A program made the translations under genes and the position numbers. Positions 25,169 through 36,188 of a stretch of DNA of 56,788 nt are shown piece after piece. Below the pieces are notes generated by a model. It did not search any database, had not been told where the DNA came from, and saw nothing but the letters and a program-made list of their open reading frames with translations. Where the stretch lies: NCBI GenBank assembly GCA_021464525.1, contig JADRCO010000081.1, forward strand, positions 1 through 56,788, given 5' to 3'. The DNA comes from Rhizophagus sp. LPA8_4_AMF (taxonomy: Eukaryota; Glomeromycota; Glomeromycetes; Glomerales; Glomeraceae). Every line of letters starts with the position of its first letter. Positions within the stretch are counted from its first letter, which is position 1.

Positions 25169-28100
25169 ATGACATTACCAAGTGAATTACCGTAAGCTTC
25201 CTTTCTTTTTTTTTGTCACCGTAGATATTTGTCTGTTTATATAAATTCAAGCTCAGGCTATTATCAAATATTTCAACAGTAAAGACGACCTTGTGGATAA
25301 AACGCAAGGTATTCATTTTATAACGTTTTATAAGTAAATTAGTAAATTAGTAAATTATACATTTTAATTAAATATTACATAATTTAGTTGCTTTATCAAA
25401 ATTGAATTTAACTGCTGACCAAACTGAGGAATACACGGAAAATTCAAATAACTTTCTACTGCCACAATACAAAGATATTACTAAGTTTTTAGATGAAGCC
25501 ACCGATGGTACTGTTAATTGCCTTAATTCATCTAGGAATGTTTTTCCATATTTGATCTTTGAAACAGAATCATCATCAATATTTTTATGATCTATTTGTA
25601 AAAGAATAGAATTCGAAATTGGACAGCTTGTACACCTTGAATCATTTGGATTATATGATGCGATGAGTTCAATTGAGGTTTTCTATCTTGTATTTAATAA
25701 ATTTATTTATTAAAATTTCGATTTTTTAAGAGTTTTGCAATTATTTAGATAATGGATCCAAAAATGGATAGTGGGATGATATTGGACAGTGATTTAAATA
25801 AACCACCATTTAATTTACGTGCCCGTTTAAAGCCTAAAGAAGTTCTTGGAATTATAGATCATTTGTTCAATTGTGAAGTAATTGACATCATATATTTATT
25901 ATATATATCTTTATTATACATAATTTTAAACCAATATTTTCGATAGATTAGAATAAATAAAGATTATATATATTTTTTTTTTTTTTTGCTACAGATGACA
26001 TGGCATTCTGGACATTCCCTATCTCAAACGCTTTTTACCTGCATGTATTTTCATCATGTCTCGGAACTTAATCCAGAATTATTTATTAATAACCCAAATG
26101 ATGATTCTACCGATTCCGATTCGCCTATTGAATTTGTGATTTTAGTTTTGAAATCGTATGTTCTTGGCACTATAAAATGTTGTCATTTAGTATGGGATGA
26201 GATGACAAAAGGAAATGTATATGAAGTAAGATATAAATTATCTTAAAATGCTTATAAATAGTTAATTTATATATTTACTTATTGATTTATCTTTTTAAGG
26301 AAGAAGATTTTTCTACAAATAAATATGGTATCTCAATGTATGAGAATTTTCCAGAGTCGCAATGTATAAAATTAATAGAGGATGCTGAGGCTTGGATGGA
26401 ACAACATGGTTGTAAGTGGATTCGCCAGAAAGGTATTGTAAATATGTATCGACGTGATGATATTCACTAGACTATTTCTTTATAGAATTGCAATTTTTTA
26501 TTAAATAGGGCAGCACGACTGTGAGAATGTTATCCTTGCAATTCTTTCGCGTCTTCATTTACGAAAAGTATTTATTATTTCTATGTACATACATGATTGT
26601 TGGTAATAGCTTTGTTCAGATTTATTCGTTCGGTTTTTTAGGCTTTTTTGTAGTAATATCAGCCAAAAAATTATCAAAGACAGTCGATTATTTACGAAAT
26701 GAAAATAACAATAGAATGCAAAAAAAAACCGAACGAACGAATTTGAACATGGCCAATATATTGTGAATATCAATTTTATTTGATGAAAAAAATTTATGAA
26801 TATTTTTCTTCTATTAGTCCTTTCTTTTAGTTCTTATGCATATGTCGCAGTCACATTGTCAGCAATATTTACAAGCGCAACGGCATCTTAATACGTCAAT
26901 GCAGTTGTTAAATGGAATTAAAGAAGGAGCGAGCATTAACTGCTTGAACTTAGGAGTTGACGTTTCGGGAGGTATGTGTGTATTTTCGATTGTGTGATGG
27001 TAATAATGATTATACGGTAACTTATGATTCGAAATGATTAATCTGATTTCTTTAATTTCTTAGCTTTTGATCCACTTATTAATAGGAAGCTTGTATCTCA
27101 AACTCCACCAAGACCAATTCGACTTTTAACAATGCAAGAGGTGAATTTTTCTTGCCAATGATTAACAATTTTGCTCTTAATATCTTTATATTCAATAATT
27201 AATCTTTTACAGTCCATTAATGAAATGATGAATATGCTTAAAAGTATCAATGCTACATGCGAAATTATTAATTACAAATCAGCAACTAGTTTAATGGTAA
27301 GAATGAAAATATAAATTATTTAAAAAGTCTTCTACTGAATAAAGTTCGTATTAGCTAAAATTATTTTAGAATTTTTTAGTTTATCATGCTAGTCAGCAAC
27401 CACCACCTTGTGCGTTTTCGAGGTCAATATTACAAGTATGTACGGTAAAATATTTATATAATTTACAATTTTTTATTGATAAAATATCACTAATTCTTTT
27501 CAGTCGACTATATGCACCGAGAATCGTATTCTCGGTAAAATGTCGATGTTTCAATTGGTAAAAGATTCTGTTACAGAATTGACGAATCCACCATATGTAT
27601 ATTTTGCACCTAAAATAGACCTAAATACATCATCAAAAGATGATCGTATTGATGAAAATAGGTCCGAAATATCAAAATTGGTTCATAATTTTGTTGATAG
27701 CACAGTTAAGGTAAAATAATATTTATTGATATTATATGTTTGTTATAAGATTTGTTTGTATTGATATAAGTTATTACAAAATGCTTTAGCCATTGACAGA
27801 CCTTTATCGGATTTTGTGTCATAACCGCTCAAGACAACGCCGAAATATGTGTAAAGTTTTGACAGATTGGGATTTATTACAAGAAGAAGCAAGTGTTTTA
27901 TTTATATGTTAATGTCAATTTCTTAAAATTTAAAATTAAGTTAATTCGCTAAATATTATAAATCATTAGGCAGAACATATTGACACAAAACTGCAGTCTT
28001 TAATCAACGAGGAACCTATTATGACAGAAGTATTTATAAATTATTTCTTTAATAGCAATATAAAACAACTTTGAATTAACTTTAAAAATATGTAGGAAGG

Positions 28101-29387
28101 ACCTTCATATTCCTTTCATTTGTCTTCTTGGGTATATCATCGAAAATTAGTATTACTAGAAGACATATTATTTCTCGGATTTGAACTTGATTTGTATGGA
28201 ACTCATGAATATGTGATGATTTATTGGTTAGTAAATTATATTATTATATATATTATTATATCTATTCTAAAGTTTTCATTAAATAGATTTTTAATTTTTA
28301 TAGGTATATCGATTATTTATTAGGTGTCCATTATCAGCATTTAGAAAGAACTCACATGCATGTTACCGGTAATTTATTTTAAAGATAAGTTAACTGAATA
28401 TCAAGTAGATGTTTACTTCTTTTTTTATATTTAGAAAATAAAAAATCAAAGAGTCAACAAGAAAATCTTCGATCAGCGCCTCTTTCAACGTCCACAGTAT
28501 CACTATTAGCTAGTCAACGAATGATGATAATAGCAAAACAAGATATATGTCGGGGAATCCACAGAGTAAGATTTTTTATAATTATTTGAATAATTTCAAC
28601 AAATTAATAAGGTAAATTCTATTAAAGACCGTATCGGCACTTCGAAAAACCGGACACGCAATATTTTCATGTCTCGAGTTTGATGACGAAAGCACAAGGT
28701 TTTGGCATAGATTTAGAATGTATAGAACATTAGGAAGTCCAACAATACTGTCTTATAAGGATTTCAAAGATATGACTCAATTTGATAACATTACGGTATG
28801 TAAATTAAAAGTGTTGAAATTTTTATCATATAGAATAGATTAATTTATATTGTATATCCGGGCATTGATTTTTGTCCGAAATTTGTCTTTCAGGCAATGG
28901 ATCTTTTCAACGTGTCTTTGCAAAATTTTCAGGCAGCTAGATCTTCAATAGAGAGATTGTTAGCAATGAAACCTCCAGAACTAAGGATGGATTTTTGTCA
29001 TGCTGATTTCATAAAGGTAATAATTAATGGAGTTGTGAATTACTTAAATATACCACCATTAAAAACTTTACTTCTAACCTAATTTAGGAATTACAAGCTA
29101 TGCTGCGTGTATGTATTGCAAATATAGTGAGTCTGCATAAAATTATTGAAGAATGTAAACCTAAGCTTGAGCCAAATACCGTTCAAGAAAATGAAATTGT
29201 TACAACTAGTCATAAACAACAAAAACAGAAACAACGACAGAAAAATAAGAAATCATTAACCTCCTCCTCTGTTCCACCATCATCATCAATACAAACGCAA
29301 AAATTGATTTCATTGCGGAAGGATAATAAAGTAGCAAACTTTGAATTTAAGTATCATCCTTGGTATCCAGTAATTACATTAAAATAA
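25169..29387 (+). CDS. NAA35: NAA35/MAK10, auxiliary subunit of the NatC N-acetyltransferase
   Basis: NatC acetylates N-terminal Met-hydrophobic proteins; Naa35 anchors the catalytic Naa30 and Naa38. The call rests on blocks conserved with the human protein, spread over more than a dozen exons: DITKFLDEATDEFEIGQLVH, SFGLYDAMSSIE, MDPKMDSGM, LIGIMD-like EVLGIIDHLFNCE, MTWHSGHSLSQTLFTCMYFH, a run of helices, GFELDLYGTHEYVMIYWY, and the C-terminal FEFKYHPWYPVITLK. Several exons contain no frame longer than 60 codons. The first exon is uncertain. ATG at 25169 (MTLP) can be joined by a GTGAAT donor to TQAIIKYFNSKDDLVDKTQ (25252-25308), then to VALSKLNLTADQ (25388 onward). A Lys/Gln-rich insert precedes the C-terminus. 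It follows the Nup358-like gene by about 140 bp. Confidence 0.85.
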
Positions 29388-29511
29388 TTAAAATAAAAAT
29401 ACGTTATATATTCATAAAGATACACTGAAATAAATATTTAAAGTAGATGTGTGAAATTATATCGCTTTAATTACTTGAGATAGTCACTTTTTGCTGAAAA
29501 TAAATTAACAA

Positions 29512-31065
29512 TTATTTATTTACTTCCTCCTGAGTTGTAAAGTAATAAAAAATTAAAAAAAATATTAATAAAATAATCCATATATTTAGTCGATTATGTT
29601 TTCTGGCAGAAGAATTTCGACGTGACCGACTACGTATTTGGCTATCAACATTAGTGTATCGTAATTTTGTATCATGTAAAAAATCTTTATGATAGTTATG
29701 ATAGTCTTCAAGATCATCATAATCATCATCTGCATCATCTAAACAGTTATACTCATTCTTCAATTTTCCAAACCTTTCACGTAGACCAATAGGCCATTTC
29801 CGTGGCAATAAATTCCATGTACGAAATGTTTCCAGATTTACAAGGCGTAGTTCAATAATGTCTAAAGATATTTTTCTATTATTAAGTAAATCCCCATCAA
29901 AACATAATCTAATAAGTCCCGGAGAATACATAGCTAAACATCTAATAACAGCATCTGTTATATAACTCGATTCAAGAGCTAATAAATTGTTTTTACAAAT
30001 TGATATCAAATTCATGAGTTCTTGTTCATGTTTATTTCGGAAAGGTAAATGATTCAGTATATTTGTTTGTTTTAACCTTTCAATGAAAAATTAATTAATT
30101 AACATAAAATAAATAAATGAATAAATTTTTTTTAAAAAAAAAACATACCATAAATGTCGAGATTTATAATGATCAGCAATTAAAGGTAATAGATTGGAAG
30201 TAAAATACAAATTAAGTCCTGAAATATCTAATTTTTCTAAATTAGGAGTACTACATAACATTCGTTTCCAACCAGCAAGAGTGAAGCACTCTGTAACTGA
30301 ACAATCACATTCCGAAATGAAAGAGAGTGATCTCAAAGTATTTGAGAGAGCACACAAACCATCCAAAGTAGCATCAGTTATTTCAATATAATCGTCTGCG
30401 TATTTTCTTTCTAAAACTAATTCTTGTAAACATGAACAATTATTAAATAGTTCTAACACCCAAACATCAGACAAACCTTCAAAAGATAAATGAGCTCTTG
30501 TAATTTGAGAACCATATCTTTCGGTATAATGATTTAAGCAGAATACAGATTGAATGACTGCATGTATTAACAATCCCAAATCTGATGAATCCAAATTAAA
30601 TGAAGGAAAATAAATTGGTGCCAAAAAAGTAATTAACTGTGCAGAACAAGTTAATTTCAAAGATTTTGATCGATTTTTACGAAGACTTTGACTGAAACAG
30701 GGTGGATTAAATTCTAATAGTCCGGGTGTTTGTTCTAACACAATAATGTTAAAATTTTCAAGCCGATCACAATAATCGTCTAGTATTATCAATAATGCAC
30801 CAAGCTGATCAATAAACTCTTGAGAAGCTCGACCTTGAATATTTAAGGTTCCAAAGTATTGCCCATACTTTGGAACTATCGTCTGTAAAAAGAAAGGTGA
30901 GATATTGTAAACAATTACAGTTTTGAAAAGATAAGTAGGGGTAAGAGAATATAAGGAACGATTAGTAAGGGAAAGTTGTTTAAGATGTGCAGAACCAAGA
31001 TAAGAAATAATTTGAAAGAGTGTTTCAGTAGGAAGTGTAAGGAGAGACGCTCTTGGTTTTGTCAT
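29512..31065 (-). CDS. F-box protein with C-terminal membrane anchor
   Basis: Two exons (31065-30149, 30076-29512) give 493 residues. An F-box opens the protein (LLTLPTETLFQIISYLGSAH, then LKQLSLTNRSLYSLTPTYLF). Leucine-rich-like repeats follow (LQELVLERKY, LDGLCALSNTLRSLSF, TPNLEKLDISGLNL). F-box proteins are the substrate adaptors of SCF ubiquitin ligases. Unusually it ends with an acidic Asp/Tyr segment, a basic Arg/Ser/His segment (RSRSRRNSSARKHNR) and one hydrophobic helix of about 17 residues (IWIILLIFFLIFYYF) eight residues or so from the end, the layout of a tail-anchored protein. F-box genes are greatly expanded in Glomeromycotina, so a specific function cannot be assigned. Convergent with NAA35 (124 bp). 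Confidence 0.8.
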
Positions 31066-31192
31066 CGTAAAAAAATTTTAGAGTTGAAAATATTAAAAAT
31101 CTAGTAATAAAAATTCGAGAAATGGCTTTTTTTAGCTTATTTCATTGATTCATTGTTTTCTTGAAACGTAACACCAGTCACCAAATCTTTGT
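31066..31192. promoter_or_regulatory. Divergent promoter, F-box and small protein genes
   Basis: 127 bp between opposite starts; AT-rich, no motif recognised. Confidence 0.35.
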
Positions 31193-31626
31193 ATGCCACA
31201 AAAATCGATTTCGCGTCTTTATAAACTTGAACCTAAGCTTCAAAAAACATGTCTGTTAATAGGTAACGCTTTTTCACTTTATCATATATTTTTCGAGCAA
31301 TTTGTCAATAAACTCGATTGAATTTCCTTTAGTTTGTCAACTTCAAATCCCAAAGATCAAGAACAGAAATTCCTTAATGATCATGAAACTCAAGTGTTAT
31401 ATGAACTTCGTGGCATTTTGAATTCCATCGAATCAATGTAATAAATTTATGTATATTTATTTGTTTATTTGTTTATTAAGGACAAAATTTTTTTTTTATT
31501 TTATAATTTAGAAATCGAACACTATTAGATGCGATTCAATTAACTTCATCTGGCGGAAGACTTTATGAAGCACAACAACGTTCAAATACTGGGTTGGATG
31601 ACTTTAAGAAATTAATTAGCAAATAA
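31193..31626 (+). CDS. Small helical protein of unknown function (88 residues)
   Basis: Three exons (31193-31262, 31356-31437, 31512-31626) join in phase into 88 residues: MPQKSISRLYKLEPKLQK, CLLIDQEQKFLNDHETQVLY, ELRGILNSIESINRTLLDAI, then QLTSSGGRLYEAQQRSNTGL and DDFKKLISK. It looks mainly helical, with a heptad-like middle. I do not recognise the family; a small subunit of a larger complex is a guess. The acceptor of exon 2 (CCCAAAG at 31355) was chosen because it alone keeps the frame; the pyrimidine-richer CTTTAG 23 bp upstream would shift it. Support is modest: three short exons with consistent phase and sensible codon use. Confidence 0.5.
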
Positions 31627-32170
31627 ATAAATGTTCTCCGACTAAACCAAAGCGAATTGGTTGTAAATTACAACTCAACCTAAAAAGAGTTAGCAAAGAA
31701 GCGTGTAGTTTGTTTCTTTATAGGCAGACTGAATATGTTCGGGATTATAAACGTATCATGTGAAATCAAATTGTTCAAATACCGTGAGAATTTTTCATGA
31801 ATAACCGTTATAACATTTAGGGCATTTCGCAAATAATCCTTTTTATTAATTGCTTTCTTATTAAAATAAAATTAATAATTTCACTTTTATATTTTATATT
31901 GTCAAATATATTCACTGGAAAATATGATTTTATTCTTTCTATACAATATTGATAAAATGAAGCAAAATTTTTGACAAAATTTAAAAAAAAATATATATAT
32001 CTGAAATATTTTCATATTTCTAGCCAATTCTAGGTATGATAAAACTTTCATATTTTGTTGCATTTATTCAACTCATTTATCTTATCAAGTGGTGACAATA
32101 ACAATATAAATATTAAATGGTACATTAGGTTTCCAAATATCTCTTATTTTTATTAGATAAAATATTAAAA
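31627..32170. other. Intergenic, left flank of the transposon cluster
   Basis: AT-rich, with the 3' end of the small gene at its left. No gene seen. Contains ordinary A/T runs. Confidence 0.4.
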
Positions 32171-32174
32171 TTAT

Positions 32175-32320
32175 TCCTCTTATTAAAATAAATTTAATAG
32201 TATAAAATTTATTGAATGGATTATTAGTTAGCTAAAAAACAGGGGATGTAGTTTTAAATTTTTGAAACATATCCTAAAATAAGCAATTTTTTAAAAATTT
32301 AAACTTAATGTAACTTATAC
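32175..32320. repeat. Direct repeat, left copy
   Basis: Matches 36189-36340 in the same orientation, including GGATTATTAGTTAGCTAAAA (ATCTAAAA in the other copy), AAACAGG and CTTAAAATAAGCAATTTTTT-like sequence (CCTAAAATAAGC here). The pair flanks the decayed transposase region about 4 kb apart. Confidence 0.6.
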
Positions 32321-32403
32321 ATAAATTGGTTGAAATTCTTGTTTTATAGCAAAATAAATTATGAATTAAATATTTTATGATATAAATTATTGGGTAAATC
32401 TAA

Positions 32404-32590
32404 ATTCAGTCCCTATATGGGATGAGTGCTGGGAAAAGGGACCAAATTGAAAATTGTTTCAAAAAAAAGTTCTTAAGTAAAATAAATTCAAATTTGATCA
32501 TTTAATTCAGAATATTTGTTATTTTAAAAAAAATTTTTTTAACCATTTGGTCTTTTTTTCAGCACTTACTCCATATATGATGCTTAAATC
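32404..32590. mobile_element. Decayed miniature inverted-repeat element
   Basis: Imperfect inverted ends: TATATGGGATGAGTGCTGGG then AAAAGGGACCAAAT near 32416-32450, and the complementary ATTTGGTCTTTTTTTCAGCA then CTTACTCCATATATG near 32544-32580. About 190 bp, no coding capacity. No target duplication could be fixed. Confidence 0.5.
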
Positions 32591-32922
32591 TCACATTTAT
32601 TTCAAAAAAAGATATTTTTATACTGATCTTTTAATTCTAGTCAAAATTAAATGTTATGTAATTTAACAAAAAAAAACTAAAAAAATAATTTTGCCAAATA
32701 AATCAAAATGACAACTTTGTAGAATTCTTGATTGTTCTCAACTATTATTAACTTTTAATACGATTACTTATGAAAATAATGTATCTGGATGTAAAATCTT
32801 ATCTGCTATTTCAAGTTCAATAGAAAAAGCTATTTGAAAAGAATTGGCTGAGGTAGCTGCATTTGGAATTATGGTGGATAAAAGTATAGATATCTCATGT
32901 GAACCCCATTTTATTATATATG

Positions 32923-33056
32923 AGGACTTTGCAATAGAAAGGGACGAAACTTCAAAAAAAATTAATTTTATATTTATATGACAAAAATGTTTCAAATGTT
33001 ATTAATTCATTTTTTAATTTTTTTTGAGTTTCGTCCCTTTCTATTGCAAAGACCCC
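32923..33056. mobile_element. 134-bp miniature element inside the transposase relic
   Basis: Near-perfect inverted ends of about 40 bp: CTTTGCAATAGAAAGGGACG then AAACT at the left, and AGTTTCGTCCCTTTCTATTG then CAAAG at the right. ATATG at 32918-32922 recurs at 33057-33061 as a probable target duplication. Removing the element and one ATATG restores the transposase order FIIYE/VKYCLYG, which proves insertion into an existing copy. Confidence 0.75.
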
Positions 33057-33790
33057 ATATGTTAAATACTGTTTGTATGGAAATATCAAGATTTGTTTTT
33101 TAAAATTAATTCAATTAAAAAGTAAAGATTCAAAGACTATTTTTGATGTAATTGTTGATTTATTTGATAAAGAAGGCAAGTTTTAAATATTATATTATTT
33201 AATTTATTAAAATATAATTAATTTGAATTTTTTTTACAGGTTTAACAAATAAACTTATATTATTTGCTTCAGATAGAGCGAGTGTTATGTTAGGAAGATC
33301 AACTGGAATAGTATTAAGATTTAAAGAAAAAAATGAGTGTTTATTTATAACATATTGTATTGTATATAGACTTGCTCTAGCTTGTAATTCTGCCAAAAAA
33401 AAGTAGATTTTTGCAAACATATTGAACATATTATAAAATCAGTTTACAATTTTTTTTAAAAAAATAGATATTTACATAAATATCAAGAAATATTAGAGCA
33501 TCCAATTTTGAAAATTAAGCAAATTTATAAAGTTTGATGACTTTTTTGGTATGAAACAGTCAAAAATTTGTCTTTTAATTGAATCTTTAATGGATATATT
33601 ATTGGAAATAATAACATCAACACCTAATAATTCTCAAAGACAAAATTTCATTTCTTTATACACAGAAATCTGTGATTGGAAATTACTTGTTTTTTTGTAT
33701 TTTTTATGGAATATTCTTAAATATCTTTCTACATTAAGTAAAGTTTTTCAACAAAAAAATATCCAAATATTAAAATATAGATCTGATTAT

Positions 33791-34977
33791 AAGGATGGTG
33801 TTGCAATTGATTGATCAAATCTGCAATATTGCAGATTTTGGAGTTGAATTACGGTTAGTGATTCGCAATTCTGCAATTCACCTAATCAGTTTTGGCATCA
33901 GTTCTACTAGTTTACTGAACTGATTTAATAAAAAAAGATGTTGCAAAACATTTTTTTAATTAATTTAACGAAAAAATGTGAAATATTTTTCAAAGTATTT
34001 TTAATTAAAAAACGTTTTTTCTAATTAATTTAACAAAAAAATATTGTGAAATATTTTTTCAAAGTATTTTTAATAGAAAAAATATTTATGCAACAATTTT
34101 TAAAAAAACATTGCAAAACATTTTTTCAAAGTATTTTTAATAGAAAAAACATTGCAAAACGTTTTTTCAAAGTATTTTTAATAGAAAAAATGTTGCGAAA
34201 TATTTTTTAAAGTATTTTTAATAGAAAAACGTTGCAAAACATTTTTTCAAAGTATTTCAGTTTTAATTAAAAAAATATTTACACATCATTTTTTAATTAA
34301 TTTAATGAAAAAATGTTGCAAAATATTTTTTCAAAGTATTTTTAATAGAAAAAATGTTTACACAACATTTTTACAAAAAAACATTGTGAAAAGATTTTCA
34401 AAGTATTTTTAATAGAAAAAATGTTTGCATACCATTTTTTAATTAATTTAACAAAAAAATGTTGTGAACCATTTTTTCAAAGTATTTTTAATAGAAAAAA
34501 TATTTACACAACATTTTTAATTAATTTAACGAAAAAATGTAAAATATTTTTTAAAAGTATTTTTAATTAAAAAGTAACATTTTTTTAATTAATTTAACGA
34601 AAAAATGTTGCTTTTTAATTAAAAAATATTTTTGCAACATTTTCTATTAAAGTGATTACAAAATGTTGTAAAAACGGTTTTTTAAAATTATATTACTTAT
34701 TAAAAAAACGTTTTTGCAATATTTTTTTAATAAATAATATTGCGAAATTGCAAATAATCTGCAATTCTGCAAATATTTTGCAATTCTGCAATTATTCTGC
34801 AATTGAATTGCAGTACTTTACGGAATTGCAGCACTTTGCAGAATTGCGAAATATTTGTGGAATTGCAGATAATTGTGAATTGCGAAATTGCGGGTATTTA
34901 GATTTAAAAATCTGCAATATTCTGCAATACCGCAAATCACAATTATTCTGCAATTGCCTATTTGTAACACCATCCTT
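33791..34977. mobile_element. 1187-bp non-autonomous element with 10-bp target duplication
   Basis: Begins AAGGATGGTGTTGCAA and ends with the inverse (TTTGTAACACCATCCTT), one mismatch in the first 16. It is flanked on both sides by ATCTGATTAT (33781-33790 and 34978-34987), a perfect 10-bp direct repeat. Excision of the element and one copy rejoins the transposase relic. A long duplication of 9-10 bp is typical of Mutator-like (MULE) elements, so MULE-derived is the best class, though the termini are short. The inside has no gene. It consists of subterminal CTGCAAT words and about ten copies of a CAAAGTATTTTTAATAGAAA unit. Confidence 0.75.
33930..34640. repeat. Degenerate tandem repeat inside the 1187-bp element
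   Basis: About ten copies of a unit of 40-70 bp built on CAAAGTATTTTTAATAGAAA followed by ATGTTGC/ATATTTACAC-like words and TTAATTAATTTAACGAAAAA. Copies differ by substitutions and length. Confidence 0.7.
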
Positions 34978-35650
34978 ATCTGATTATAGAGTTAACTCTC
35001 AATAAAATTCAACAACAATTTTTGGATTATAATGATGATGGAAAATTACCATTAAGCAAACATTTAAATTAATTTTTATTGAATTTTTCAGAAGAAGAAA
35101 ATAATTATAGTATTAGCACACATCAATTGTTATAGAATGAAAATTATGAAGCTAATTTAATTGCTAATACTTTATCATTTGCATCAGCTGTTGTTTTAGA
35201 AATTCAAGAAAGATTTCCTGATAGACCTTTACTTAATTCTATAAAAATACTTGATTATACAAACTGGCTAAATAATAAAGAGAAACTCACAAATTATGGG
35301 AAAGAAGAATTAAAAATATTGTCAGAATTTTACAAAAAGGAAATTAATGATATTTGTGAAAAATGGTTTGGGTATAAAGCTATAATATATTCAAATTTTA
35401 AAAATATAAAAATTGAAAAATTATTTCTAAGACTATTCGAATTTTACTATGATAATTTTTCTAATATTATTAAATTATTAGAAATTATATATTCAATTTC
35501 TTTTTCATCTGTTGATTGTAAACAGGACCCCAACAATACTGATACAATTCACATTTAAGTTTACTTAGAGTTTATATTAAAATTTTTCAAAAGTTATGTA
35601 TTACAAGATGTTTTAAAATTTCGTTATCCTACATACCCCTGTTTTTAACA

Positions 35651-35775
35651 CAACCAGTGATTTGATTTTAATGATCTTTCTTTATATCATTGGGTTTGTC
35701 TCGATGAGAGGATTCTAATAATAGCAAAATTCGCATTTCTAGCTTTAATATTGACAGAGTTATACCATAAAATGT
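35651..35775. repeat. Dispersed repeat, third copy
   Basis: Resembles the two copies at 54795-54910 and 54945-55060 in the same orientation. Shared pieces include CCAGTGATTTGATTTTAATG (GTGATTAGATTTCAATAAAA in the second), GATTCTAATAATAG and TTTAATATTGACAGAGTTAT. Not coding. Confidence 0.55.
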
Positions 35776-36056
35776 ATTTTTACTTCAGTATTTAAAGTTT
35801 ATTTGTGAATTATATTAGTATTATTCAGGGTCCTTTGTAAACAGTTTTTCTAAACAGAATTTAATAAAAATAGATTTGAGAAATTCTTTAAACAATGAAA
35901 CATTACATTATTGGATGATGGTTGGATTAAAAGAAACAGATTTATTTGAATTTAATTTTTTTAGAGTATTGCAAATCTGAAATAATTCTTGTAAACGAAA
36001 AATTTAATTTTTTTTCAATAAATATTAATATAATTTTTTTTTTACTAAAATTTATA

Positions 36057-36155
36057 AGCCAGAAAATTTTATGAAATTCCAGATTTTTGTCCAGTAAAAT
36101 ATTTTTCATTCCAGATTCTTAACCAGTAAATTTTGATTTCTATTTTAAACACTGA
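36057..36155. repeat. CpG-depleted relative of the miniature element at 112-279
   Basis: Aligns with the right half of the hAT-like miniature element. Here TTCCAGATTCTTAACCAGTA stands where the first copy has TTCCGGATTCTTGGCCGGTA, followed in both by AAATTTTGATTTCTATTTT or a one-base variant. Nearly every CG has become CA. The end CACTG corresponds to CCCTG. Confidence 0.6.
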
Positions 36156-36188
36156 GTAAAGGTAGAAAAATATAATTATTATTAGATT

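Larger units (their letters stand above)
32785..35540 (+). pseudogene. Decayed hAT-type (DUF4371-like) transposase, interrupted
   Basis: Translated pieces on the plus strand follow hAT/DUF4371 transposases of the zinc-finger-862 type. They read ELAEVAAFGIMVDKSIDISC and EPHFIIYE, then YVKYCLYGNIKICFLKLIQL and KSKDSKTIFDVIVDLFDKEG, then LILFASDRASVMLGRSTGIV and LRFKEKN, then YCIVYRLALACNSA, and after the large insertion LEIQERFPDRPLLNSIKILD and a C-terminal remnant near 35500. The frame has several stops and shifts and two element insertions (32923-33056 and 33791-34977), so it cannot make an enzyme. Base composition is even more AT-rich than surrounding genes. Confidence 0.75.

Noticed and set aside
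24992-25195. Plus-strand frame with SQIWTNLTHKSQGPTSDG
   Set aside because: Looks partly codon-like, but its phase does not fit the coiled-coil exon upstream and it carries a Phe-rich T-run product. The alternative frame ends the upstream gene at 25028. Left as unexplained overlap, not called a gene.
33781-34987. CRISPR-like spaced repeats in the 1187-bp element
   Set aside because: Units are degenerate, AT-only, unevenly spaced and bounded by transposon termini in a eukaryotic genome.
34652-35005. 117-codon frame rich in Cys, Asn and Leu
   Set aside because: It lies in the subterminal CTGCAAT array of the 1187-bp element and crosses its right end into the transposase relic; composition is driven by the repeats.
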